Of a DNA stretch of 64,000 nucleotides, positions 41,432-49,869 are shown piece after piece. Below the pieces are notes generated by a model. The model worked only from the letters and a program-made list of their open reading frames with translations. It ran no database searches and was not told the DNA's origin. This stretch comes from SIG78 sp045635745. Lineage in GTDB: Bacteria > Verrucomicrobiota > Lentisphaeria > Victivallales > Victivallaceae. Within the stretch, counting starts at the first letter, position 1; every line of letters starts with the position of its first letter. The stretch lies in the NCBI GenBank assembly GCA_045635745.1, contig JAZTWG010000031.1:51048-115047 (forward strand), given 5' to 3'. A program made the translations under genes and the position numbers.

Positions 41432-43300
41432 TCAGCGGCGGTTGACTTTTTCAGCGATCGCCGCGGCAATATTTTCTGTATCCAACCCCAGACTTTTACG
41501 CAGTTGATCGACTGCGCCGAAGGCAGGCATAGCATCTTGCTCAATACCGAAGCTGAACAGTCTGTACGGCGTGTGGAGTTTGGCCGCTGACCGGGCGGCA
41601 ACCGCCGCAAATCCGGCGGCAACGGTGTGGTCTTCCAGCGTAAATACGCACATATTCCGCAAATCTTCCAGCAATATATCATCTGCAAAAGGTTTGAGAA
41701 ACCGCACATTCACTACTTTGGCAGAAAGTTGAAATTTTTGCTGCAGAATATCGGCGATTTCCATAGCCCGCACCGCTTCGGCCCCCACCGCATATATTGC
41801 CAGATCGCTGCCGTTGCGCCATACAGTACAGCCCGGAGCGCTGATCGTGCCGCCTGACGGGATATCCTGCCGGAGATCAGCAGAACTTTTTCCGCGGGGA
41901 TAACGGATCACCACCGGAGATTTCAGCTGCATGGCGTATTGGAGCATGGGCAGCATTTCTGCTTCACACGCCGGTGCCATGATCGTCAAATTGGGCATAC
42001 CCAGCAGAAAACCCAGATCGTAGATCCCGTGATGAGTGGGGCCGTCTTCCACCAATCCGGCCCGGTCGAGTGCAAATATAACCGGCAGATCCATCAGACA
42101 GACATCATGGAAAATGTGGTCAAGACTGCGTTGTATGAAAGTTGCATATATTGCACAGATCACCTGCCTGCCGGCGGCGGCCAGCCCCGATGAAAAACTC
42201 ACCGCATGGGCTTCGGCCATACCCGCATCGTAAAAACGCTCCGGATACATTGCTGCAAAACGGCTCAAGCCCACTCCGCCGGTCATGGCGGCGACCACGG
42301 CACATAAATCAGGATTTTTTTCTGCCAGATCGCAAACCGCATTGCCGAAAGCAGCGGAAAATCCCGGTTCAGATTTTTTCAGCGCTTTGCCGCTGACAAT
42401 ATCAAATGCTCCGGTGCCGTGGAAACGCTCCGGCTCCGCTTCTGCGGGGGCATAGCCTCTGCCTTTTTGAGTTATAACATGGATTATCACCGGACGGTCA
42501 TCGCGCTTGACCGCATTGAACGCGCGGATCATATCATTTATATTATGCCCGTTGATCGGCCCCAGATAACGGATGCCGAGCGATTCAAATGGTTCGCTGG
42601 GCAGAAAGACATGCTTGGCGGCATCTTCCACGCTTTTGATAAAATTGGTGATACTGCGGGCTTTGGGCAGCAGATTGATTAAGGTTTTGGTACAGTTTTT
42701 TATCCAGCGGTAACGCAAACTGGTCATCATACGGTTAAGTACCCGCGAAAGCGCCCCCACATTGGGCGAAATAGCCATCTTGTTGTCATTAAGTACGATC
42801 ACCAGATTGCGGCCGTGGTCGCGTACCTGATTGAGCCCTTCCAGCGCCACGCCCGAAGCAATGGCGCCATCGCCGACTACCGCAATGACTTTGTCTGTGT
42901 CGTCGGGTTCTTGCGCTGCACACATACCCAATGCAGCCGGGATCGCCACTCCGGCATGTCCGGCACTGTAAGACTCGAACTCATTGGCATTGCGGACCGG
43001 AAATCCGCAACAGCCGTTGAACTGCCGCAGCGAGTCGAATTGCCGCTGCTGACCGGTGAGGAGTTTGTACGGATAACTCTGATGGCCCACATCCCAGATG
43101 ATCCGCTCCTGCGGCAGATCAAAACTTTTCAACAGTGCTATGGTAAGCTCCACCGTGCCGAGATTGGGTGCCAGATGGCCGCCCTGCCGGGAAACGACCG
43201 CAATGATCCGTTCGCGCAACTCTCCGGCAAGCATATCAAGCTGGGCCGGAGTCAAATCGCGCAAATCGGCAGGTTTTGAAATTTTTTCCAGAATACTCAT
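41432..43300 (-). CDS. dxs: 1-deoxy-D-xylulose-5-phosphate synthase
   Basis: The 622-residue thiamine-diphosphate enzyme condenses pyruvate and glyceraldehyde 3-phosphate, the first step of the MEP isoprenoid pathway, and also feeds thiamine and pyridoxal synthesis. Motifs are WDVGHQSYPYKLLTGQ, the ThDP/Mg motif VVGDGAIASG, the linker-domain glutamate in FYDAGMAEAHAVSFSSGLAA and DRAGLVEDGPTHHG. The transketolase C-domain is at the end. Length is normal. It is convergent with the HMT/MTHFR gene and divergent from the CYTH gene, so it is probably monocistronic. Confidence 0.97.
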   Translation of the reverse strand: MSILEKISKPADLRDLTPAQLDMLAGELRERIIAVVSRQGGHLAPNLGTVELTIALLKSFDLPQERIIWDVGHQSYPYKLLTGQQRQFDSLRQFNGCCGFPVRNANEFESYSAGHAGVAIPAALGMCAAQEPDDTDKVIAVVGDGAIASGVALEGLNQVRDHGRNLVIVLNDNKMAISPNVGALSRVLNRMMTSLRYRWIKNCTKTLINLLPKARSITNFIKSVEDAAKHVFLPSEPFESLGIRYLGPINGHNINDMIRAFNAVKRDDRPVIIHVITQKGRGYAPAEAEPERFHGTGAFDIVSGKALKKSEPGFSAAFGNAVCDLAEKNPDLCAVVAAMTGGVGLSRFAAMYPERFYDAGMAEAHAVSFSSGLAAAGRQVICAIYATFIQRSLDHIFHDVCLMDLPVIFALDRAGLVEDGPTHHGIYDLGFLLGMPNLTIMAPACEAEMLPMLQYAMQLKSPVVIRYPRGKSSADLRQDIPSGGTISAPGCTVWRNGSDLAIYAVGAEAVRAMEIADILQQKFQLSAKVVNVRFLKPFADDILLEDLRNMCVFTLEDHTVAAGFAAVAARSAAKLHTPYRLFSFGIEQDAMPAFGAVDQLRKSLGLDTENIAAAIAEKVNRR

Positions 43301-43325
43301 AACAAATTAATATAACACTCTTTGT

Positions 43326-43354
43326 TTGACTTTGCCCGTTTAAGGTGATATATT
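43326..43354 (+). promoter_or_regulatory. Predicted promoter of the CYTH gene
   Basis: TTGACT (43326-43331) and TATATT (43349-43354) are 17 bp apart, followed by an AAAAGGAG ribosome site before the ATG at 43377. Confidence 0.55.
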
Positions 43355-43376
43355 TTGAACGAAAAGGAGCTGTATT

Positions 43377-43841
43377 ATGGGTTGCGAAATCGAAAGAAAA
43401 TTTCTGATAAATCCTGCCAAATGGCAGAAACCGGAAAAAGGTGTCCGCATAATGCAAGGATATCTGGTACGCAGCGAAGGGCTTTCGCTGCGTTTGCGCC
43501 TGGCGGATGATAAGGCTTTTCTGACACTCAAAGGAGCCTGCAAAGGTATATCGCGCAGCGAGTTTGAGTACGAGATCCCGCCGGAAGATCTGGAAGCCAT
43601 GCTCAAAGAGTTCGGCAGCGGCAAATATATCAGCAAAACGCGTTATTACGAACAAGTTGGCGCCCACCGCTGGGAGATCGATATTTTTGAGGGCGAAAAT
43701 GCCGGTCTGGCAGTTGCCGAAATAGAGCTGCAGAGCGAAGACGAAACTTTTGAACTGCCCTCATGGGTCACCGAAGAAGTTTCCGGCGATTTCCGCTACC
43801 GCAACGCCTATCTGGTGGAAAATCCTTACACCAAGTGGTAA
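43377..43841 (+). CDS. CYTH-domain triphosphate tunnel protein
   Basis: The 154-residue protein begins with the diagnostic ExExK motif (CEIERKFLI). It contains the basic and acidic tunnel residues expected of the CYTH fold, for example LSLRLRLADDKAFLTLKG, YEIPPEDLEAML and TRYYEQVGAHRWEIDIFEG. CYTH proteins hydrolyse inorganic triphosphate or thiamine triphosphate, or act as class IV adenylate cyclases; short bacterial members of this size (NE1496/CthTTM type) are mostly tripolyphosphatases. It is followed 35 bp later by the CsgG-like module but there is no evident functional link. Confidence 0.92.
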   Translation: MGCEIERKFLINPAKWQKPEKGVRIMQGYLVRSEGLSLRLRLADDKAFLTLKGACKGISRSEFEYEIPPEDLEAMLKEFGSGKYISKTRYYEQVGAHRWEIDIFEGENAGLAVAEIELQSEDETFELPSWVTEEVSGDFRYRNAYLVENPYTKW

Positions 43842-43876
43842 AGAAAAGCCGATTGCTTTCAGAATGGAGAAAAAGA

Positions 43877-46336
43877 GTGAAAAAAGTAATCTACTGCTTT
43901 TGGCTGTTGTTGGCTGTCAGCACAGTTTCACCGGGTGCCGGAACGGTTGCGGTCAGCAATAAAATTCCGGTTATTGCCGTAGAGCCGATGCTCGACCGGA
44001 TCGGCTGGTATATGTCGCACAAGGCTTATACTTTTCAAACCCGCCTTTCGGCAGAACTTTTTACCCGCTGGCAATGCCATATCTCTGCCCGGAATATCGG
44101 ATTGTTGCTTCATCAGGAACGTTCACTTTCTGCGCTTGAAAAACAGCTCGAAGCCATGCCGTCACCGCAATGGATAGTTGGCGGCTCTTATCAGAAGGGG
44201 CGGCGGATCAACAATAAATGGCATGAAACTGATATTGAGCTGCTGCTCATAAATGCCGATAACGGAGCTTTACAGCGGGATGTATTCAGGGAAAAGGCCG
44301 GACATTATAACGAAATAAAGTTTATTTCAGAAAAAATCGCCGTCCAACTCGGCCTTACACCCCGGAAATCAGTTTCCAGTGAAACTCCCGACCGGAAAAA
44401 AGAAACTTGGGCCGTTCTGCCGTTTTTCCGTATTTTAAGTATCAAAGATTTCGATGAGGCAACAAAATTTTCCGGAAGTGATTTTTTTATATATCAACTC
44501 CAGCAGAGCAGGAAATTAAAAAATATCGTTTCCCGTGAAAATATGCAGAAATTGCTCGACGAGCATAAGTTGCGCTTGTTCAGCAATATTGATGCCGGAA
44601 GTGCCGCCGGTATAGGGCGTTTGCTTTCGGCTGACCGGATCGTTTACGGTACCGTGACCAATGGCCCCGGGAAAGGGCGTTTCCGGCTGGATATTCTTGC
44701 GGTTGACTGCGCTTCCGGAGTGGTGGTAAATGCGTTTACCGGTACTTTTACTGATGACTCCCGGGAAAAAGTTCTTGCTCAAGCGGCGGCGGATATTCTC
44801 AACACGCCGGATCTGCCGCCGCCCGCTGCCGGAGTTGTCAGATCGACAAGTGCTGTTGATATAGAGTCAAAGCGATTGTTTGATGTTATAAAAAAATCCC
44901 GATTTCAATACCGCAGCACCTCGGTATTGAGCGGACAGATCCTTTCGCTGGCCGAAAGTTATTATCTGCTTAATGCCAAACATCCTTACCGCTGTGTTAT
45001 GCTGGCTCAGGAATTGGTGCTCAACCTCTTTTATCAACGGTGTCCGGATCATTGGTATCACATTTATTCAACCAAATCCATGCCGCTTGGGCCAAGTGCG
45101 CTTACCACATCTGAAGCCCAAAGCGAGATGGCGGCCAACTTCCTTATGCCGGTACTTGACCAGGTCAGGAATTTGCCGCAGCTTGCAGAATACCGCAACT
45201 CGATAGGGCGGTTGAAATTCAGGCTTCTGGTCAATGCCGGCAGATGCGATGAGGCCGAAGCCATCTATCGCAACCGGACAGATAATGCGTTTGATGTTGA
45301 TGAATACGATATGGGCGTTCTTGAGATGCGCCGCAAAAATTTCCGCCAAGCCGGCGATTATTACACCAAAGCCCAACGGCCGGGACATGCTCTGTACGCG
45401 TATTATTTAAGTGGAGATCACCAACTTGCCTATAAAACCGGAATAGAAGCAAAACCTCTTTTCCTGCCGCGGTATTCTGAAGAATTTCTGCTCTGGATCG
45501 ATTTGCTTGAAAAATATGGCAAACCGGGAGCGGCGTTGAAATGGCTTGAAGATTTTGAAGAATACGGCAAAAAACATTCATCCTACTATAAAAACCGCCT
45601 TTTTAATATCGGTTTGAACAAAGTTGCATCCGAAACGATAAAACGTTTGCGTTCAAGCGGCAAACAAATCGTTTTCTATCCGGCCAAAGATATTTTTGCG
45701 CCTTTCGCCCAATATCCGGTTTACTATCAGGGCTTGGGCAGTATGCCCCAAAAAGAACTGATCGCGGCCGCCGCCATGCTGAAAAAAGAGCTGGGCATAG
45801 ATGTAAAAATCATGCCTCAACGGCCAATGCCGGTAAAGGGGGCATATGATTCCGGACATCATGCGTTTTCAGCTGAAAAGCTGGTAAAGGCCGTTCGTTA
45901 TGCCTGTGGTGAAAATTATCCTTCCGACGGCATATTGTTTTATATCCTGACCAATGAATCTGTAAACAGCGACAGCATAAATGTATTGTTCAGCACAATG
46001 TCTGATTTCGGCATGGTGGCTTTCTCCCGGATGCCGATTTCCGCTTACAGTATCGATGTTGTAAAGGTGATTGCCGTTTCCACCGCATGTCATATCCTGA
46101 ACAATACCATGCGCGAAAATAGATACTGCAATAATTATCCGTGCATGATGGCAGCGATCTGGAGTTTCAACCGCTGCAGCGAATTTGATTTTAAAATATG
46201 TTCAGAATGTATGCCGTTTATCAAAAAAGGCAATATCCGGCGGGCATTACGCCGGATGGGCAATCGCAACTACGCGGCTCATTGCACTCAGGAAGAAATC
46301 GGAAATTTTGAAAAATATAAAGAGGTTTGGAAATGA
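43877..46336 (+). CDS. Secreted CsgG/FlgO-like protein fused to a pseudo-archaemetzincin-like domain
   Basis: The 819-residue protein starts at a GTG with GGAG 7 bp upstream; an extension to 43763 overlaps the CYTH gene. Residues 1-22 are a signal peptide. An N-terminal region (to about 160) and residues about 176-305 (ETWAVLPFF, SRENMQKLLDEHKL, LLSADRIVYGTVTNG) have the look of CsgG/FlgO-type outer-membrane assembly domains. Residues about 430-590 are TPR-like. From about 595 the sequence resembles archaemetzincins. It ends with C751-x4-C756-x-M758, then 16 residues, then C775-x2-C778, which matches the structural zinc site of that family. The preceding catalytic HExxHxxGxxH segment is replaced (ILNNTMRENRY), so protease activity is unlikely. 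It overlaps the next gene by 4 nt. Confidence 0.7.
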   Translation: MKKVIYCFWLLLAVSTVSPGAGTVAVSNKIPVIAVEPMLDRIGWYMSHKAYTFQTRLSAELFTRWQCHISARNIGLLLHQERSLSALEKQLEAMPSPQWIVGGSYQKGRRINNKWHETDIELLLINADNGALQRDVFREKAGHYNEIKFISEKIAVQLGLTPRKSVSSETPDRKKETWAVLPFFRILSIKDFDEATKFSGSDFFIYQLQQSRKLKNIVSRENMQKLLDEHKLRLFSNIDAGSAAGIGRLLSADRIVYGTVTNGPGKGRFRLDILAVDCASGVVVNAFTGTFTDDSREKVLAQAAADILNTPDLPPPAAGVVRSTSAVDIESKRLFDVIKKSRFQYRSTSVLSGQILSLAESYYLLNAKHPYRCVMLAQELVLNLFYQRCPDHWYHIYSTKSMPLGPSALTTSEAQSEMAANFLMPVLDQVRNLPQLAEYRNSIGRLKFRLLVNAGRCDEAEAIYRNRTDNAFDVDEYDMGVLEMRRKNFRQAGDYYTKAQRPGHALYAYYLSGDHQLAYKTGIEAKPLFLPRYSEEFLLWIDLLEKYGKPGAALKWLEDFEEYGKKHSSYYKNRLFNIGLNKVASETIKRLRSSGKQIVFYPAKDIFAPFAQYPVYYQGLGSMPQKELIAAAAMLKKELGIDVKIMPQRPMPVKGAYDSGHHAFSAEKLVKAVRYACGENYPSDGILFYILTNESVNSDSINVLFSTMSDFGMVAFSRMPISAYSIDVVKVIAVSTACHILNNTMRENRYCNNYPCMMAAIWSFNRCSEFDFKICSECMPFIKKGNIRRALRRMGNRNYAAHCTQEEIGNFEKYKEVWK

Positions 46337-47232
46337 AAAGAGTATTTACTCTGTTGGTGCTGAGTTTGCTTGGCAGTTCACTTTGGGGCTCATCTTACGA
46401 AGAACAAATGCAACAGGCTGAAAAGCTTTTTAAGGCCAGAAAATATAAGGATGCGGCAGCGGCTTTTGATGATGCATCGCTGGAAACCGAAAATACACAA
46501 CAACGCATAGAAGCCAGATACCGCAGCTGGGACAGTTTGAGAAAAGCACGCGCTGCGAATGCGGTTTCTGCCGGCGAGTCGCTGCTGTATGATGAGGAAA
46601 AATTGAGTAATGACCGTAAAGTTGAACTTGTTTCATACATTGCGCTCCGCAGTAATACAGAACGCATGAAAAAGATACTTGAATTCGGGCTTAATTTAAA
46701 AGGTCTCAACGAAAAACAACGCAGTAAAATCCTGCTGACGGCCATGAATTCCGGCGGCACCTGGCAGAGTGAAGCGTATGTTAATGAGATCCTGGCCATG
46801 AAAGACCCCGATCCGGCCGCCAAAGCCAACGCGCTTGGACATCGGGCAAACGTGTATCTCTGGGTCAAACGCGATCCGGTAAATGCTTTGAAATATGTCA
46901 ATGAAGCGTTGGCTATAAAAGAACTTGCGGCAAAAGATCGCCAATTTTATCTGCTGGTTCAAGCCAGAAGTTATGTGGCGCTCAAAAAATTTGATATGGC
47001 CGAAAGAAGCTATTTATCTGCAATTAAAACTTCCAAACAGCATAACTTTCAGGAAGCGGCATATAATGAACTGGCCAAAGTTTATATTATTTCCAAGCAG
47101 CCGCTGAAAATCAAACCTCTGCTGAAACGCGCTTCCACTGATAAAAGAATGAATAAACATCAGCGACAGGTTTTTGCCAATTTGCTGACCCAAATCGATA
47201 ATGCAGAAAAACAACAAACCAATGGGAGATAA
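46333..47232 (+). CDS. Secreted TPR protein
   Basis: The 299-residue protein has a signal peptide (MKRVFTLLVLSLLGSSLWGSS) and TPR-like helices throughout (YEEQMQQAEKLFKARKYKDA, RANVYLWVKRDPVNALKYVN, LVQARSYVALKKFDMAERSY). The ATG overlaps the preceding stop (ATGA) and AGAGG stands upstream; a TTG 6 bp earlier is less likely. It sits between two CsgG/FlgO-like genes and is probably a periplasmic partner of both. No enzymatic motif is present. Confidence 0.82.
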   Translation: MKRVFTLLVLSLLGSSLWGSSYEEQMQQAEKLFKARKYKDAAAAFDDASLETENTQQRIEARYRSWDSLRKARAANAVSAGESLLYDEEKLSNDRKVELVSYIALRSNTERMKKILEFGLNLKGLNEKQRSKILLTAMNSGGTWQSEAYVNEILAMKDPDPAAKANALGHRANVYLWVKRDPVNALKYVNEALAIKELAAKDRQFYLLVQARSYVALKKFDMAERSYLSAIKTSKQHNFQEAAYNELAKVYIISKQPLKIKPLLKRASTDKRMNKHQRQVFANLLTQIDNAEKQQTNGR

Positions 47233-47236
47233 AGAA

Positions 47237-48202
47237 ATGCTAAACTCTAAATTCACACTTGCGGCAATGGTGTACGTTATGCTTGCTGCGGTTTTATCAG
47301 CGGATCCGGTTATTATTTTCAATCCCATTGATACCGACAGCAAAAATGTTGACGTCGGATTATTCAACGATATAGTATCTGCTGAACTCTCATGCGCTGA
47401 AAAAATAAAGCTTGTCGATCGTGAACAGCTGGATAAACTCCTCCGGGAAAAATCGCTGAAACCCAACGGTATGCTCAATGCCGATGATGTCAGTAATATC
47501 GGTACATTGCTCGGCGCAGATAATTTTGTATCCGGTTCCGTGCGCGAGAAGAACAATAAATTGCTGATTTTTGTCAAAAGCATTTCCGTCAAGACCGGCG
47601 TGATAAAAATGAAATATATCAATACGCCGAATGATCTTGAAACTGCGGCAAAGCAAACCGCAAAAGCTGCCGCTGATCTGGTTATGCTTCAGCAGGAAAA
47701 GCAGTTACCGGCCCAACCACAGGAACAAATGTTGTTTCCCGATAAGAAAAGACCGGCTGTTGCCATCTGTATACCCGAGATCCATGTTGCCAGTCAGCGG
47801 CTCATTGATCCGGCTGCTGAAAATGAGCTGATCAAAACATTCCTGAAACAAAAATTTAACATCAAACAGCTTACTCTCCCGCTGGCGGTGGGAAAAAACG
47901 GTTTGGTCGATAATATTGTCGGCAATCGTACAACTCTGCTCGAAGCCGCGGAAAAGGTTGGCGCCGATTATCTTATTTACGGAGAGGCCATCTCGGAATC
48001 ATCAGATACTTTCGGCAGCTACCGCACATCCCGGGCAAGAGTTGAACTCAAAATAATTTCGACCGCCAATGGCAACATCGTCTGGGCAGACAGCGCGTAT
48101 GCCGGAGCGGCGGATACTGCAGAAGTGATCTCCGGCAAAAAAGCAATTCAAAAAGCAGCACTCAGGCTTGCGCCGAAAGCGGCCGCAGCTCTGTTGAAAT
48201 AA
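47237..48202 (+). CDS. Secreted CsgG/FlgO-like protein
   Basis: The 321-residue protein has a signal peptide (LNSKFTLAAMVYVMLAAVLSA). The N-terminal half resembles CsgG/FlgO domains: a beta strand PVIIFNPID, a helix ending in a strand with VDREQLDKLLREK, then IGTLLGADNFVSGSVREK. The C-terminal half (from about 180) repeats the pattern (PAVAICIPEI, LLEAAEKVGADYLIYGEAIS, ISTANGNIVWADSAY), so it may hold two such domains. CsgG forms the outer-membrane pore for curli export. FlgO affects flagellar and outer-membrane function. The precise role here is unknown. I chose ATG 47237 with GGGAG upstream over an earlier ATG inside the previous gene. Together with 43877 and 46333 it forms a tight three-gene module. 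Confidence 0.75.
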   Translation: MLNSKFTLAAMVYVMLAAVLSADPVIIFNPIDTDSKNVDVGLFNDIVSAELSCAEKIKLVDREQLDKLLREKSLKPNGMLNADDVSNIGTLLGADNFVSGSVREKNNKLLIFVKSISVKTGVIKMKYINTPNDLETAAKQTAKAAADLVMLQQEKQLPAQPQEQMLFPDKKRPAVAICIPEIHVASQRLIDPAAENELIKTFLKQKFNIKQLTLPLAVGKNGLVDNIVGNRTTLLEAAEKVGADYLIYGEAISESSDTFGSYRTSRARVELKIISTANGNIVWADSAYAGAADTAEVISGKKAIQKAALRLAPKAAAALLK

Positions 48203-48265
48203 GATGCATATTATTTGATAGTGAAATAAGATATTTTTGCAGTATTTTTTGAATCGAGGTGGTTT

Positions 48266-49696
48266 ATGAAAAAAATTTTTACGTTTATTTTGTCAGCGGC
48301 GGCTTTTTACGGTATTATGGCTGCCGGAGCTGATTTTGCACCGGTTTTCAGCAGCGGCATGGTGCTTCAGCAAGGGCGTGATTTGAGTATCAGCGGCTCG
48401 GCTGCGCCGGAGAGCAGAATCACTTTGGAGTTTGCCGGACATAAAGTCAGCAGCATTGCCGGTAAAGAAGGCAAATGGGTTGCTGTGCTTCCGCCATTGA
48501 AGGCTTCTGCAACGCCGCAAAGTATGACTCTTTGCAGCGCGGAAGGCTCAAAAAAACTTGACGATATTCTGGTGGGCGAAGTGTGGCTCTGTTCGGGACA
48601 ATCCAACATGAACTGGCCTCTGTCGGCTTGCATCAACGGCAAGGAAACTGCCGCTGCCAGCGATTTTCCGCAAATCCGTTTTCTGCGGCTTGCCGCCAAA
48701 CCGCAAGCCAAGCCGTTGGAAAAATTCACCAACACGTGGCAGCGCGTAACCCCGAAAAATGCCGGAACGATTTCCGGCGTAGCGTATTATTTTGTACGCA
48801 AACTGCATCAGGAGCTGAATGTGCCCATCGGACTGCTCTGTGCCCATTTGGGCGGAACCATGATCGAACCGTGGACTCCCGCCGGCGCATGGGATAAATA
48901 CCCTGAACTCAAAGCCAAACTGGCCAAACAGTTCAGCGAACCGGTCAATCCCAAAGCCAAAAGCCCGAAATTATGGGCACAGAATCAGCCGCATGTGCTG
49001 TACAATGCGGCGATCCATCCGATGACACCCTATACTTTCCGGGGCGTGATCTGGTATCAGGGGTGTTCCAATGTGTGGTACGACTCCGGCAATGACTATC
49101 TGTTGAAGCAGCAGGCGCTGTTCGACAGTTGGAAAAAGGCTTTCAGAAATCCGGATATGAAGTTTTATCTGGTACAGCTTGCTCCGCTCAGACGCGGCGG
49201 CAACGCGGCCAAAAATCATGTCGGCATCTGGCTAGCACAGCAGGAGTTTGCCGATAAAAATCACCCCGCCGTGCAGATGGCAGTCATCAACGATGTGGGC
49301 GATCTTAAAGATATCCACCCCAAAAACAAAGCTCCGGTCGGTCTGCGGCTGGCCAATATCGCTTTGAAATATGATTATAATATGCCGGTTGCCGCAGACT
49401 TTCCGCACCTGAAAACCTGTACGAAAAACGGCAGTTCGCTTCTGCTGACTTTTACCCACGCCAAAAGCTGGAAGACCATTGACGGCAAAGCTGTAAAAAA
49501 CTTTGAAATCGCCGGTGCCGATGGCAAGTTTGTGCCGGCCGCAGCCGTTGCCGACGGCGCGAATTTGCTTGTAAGTTCGCCGACAGTCGCCGAGCCGGCG
49601 GCAGTGCGTTATATGTTCAACTGTTCCCGCATCGGCAACCTTGTAAACGAAAACGGTTTGCCGCTGGGTACATTCAAAGCTGCTGTCCGGAAATAA
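48266..49696 (+). CDS. Secreted sialate O-acetylesterase-like SGNH hydrolase
   Basis: The 476-residue protein has a signal peptide (MKKIFTFILSAAAFYGIMAAG) and the sialate O-acetylesterase arrangement. A short N-terminal beta domain (FSSGMVLQQGRDLSISGSA) precedes the SGNH esterase with nucleophile motif CSGQSNMNW (Ser about 113), the block VIWYQGCSN and the catalytic His in DIHPKN (about 354). These enzymes remove acetyl groups from sialic acids or plant polysaccharides. The neighbouring GH3 gene, transcribed separately, supports a glycan-scavenging role. Cellular location is periplasmic or extracellular. Confidence 0.9.
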   Translation: MKKIFTFILSAAAFYGIMAAGADFAPVFSSGMVLQQGRDLSISGSAAPESRITLEFAGHKVSSIAGKEGKWVAVLPPLKASATPQSMTLCSAEGSKKLDDILVGEVWLCSGQSNMNWPLSACINGKETAAASDFPQIRFLRLAAKPQAKPLEKFTNTWQRVTPKNAGTISGVAYYFVRKLHQELNVPIGLLCAHLGGTMIEPWTPAGAWDKYPELKAKLAKQFSEPVNPKAKSPKLWAQNQPHVLYNAAIHPMTPYTFRGVIWYQGCSNVWYDSGNDYLLKQQALFDSWKKAFRNPDMKFYLVQLAPLRRGGNAAKNHVGIWLAQQEFADKNHPAVQMAVINDVGDLKDIHPKNKAPVGLRLANIALKYDYNMPVAADFPHLKTCTKNGSSLLLTFTHAKSWKTIDGKAVKNFEIAGADGKFVPAAAVADGANLLVSSPTVAEPAAVRYMFNCSRIGNLVNENGLPLGTFKAAVRK

Positions 49697-49781
49697 TCTT
49701 CTGTTTCCAACATCCTGCGCTTTGAGAGTTTGCGCCCGGAATAATTATAACTGAATCCGCCATGCGATATTCATTGCGGAG

Positions 49782-49810
49782 TTGACAGTATTGCAAATCG
49801 GGTGTATATT
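49782..49810 (+). promoter_or_regulatory. Predicted promoter of the GH3 gene
   Basis: Consensus TTGACA (49782-49787) and TATATT (49805-49810) are separated by 17 bp. The transcription start would fall near 49817, just after an in-frame ATG at 49813, so translation must start at ATG 49870. Confidence 0.6.
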
Positions 49811-49869
49811 ATATGAATGTATTTATTCAATGCAAACAAATATCAACACAGAAAACAGGAGATCATTTT

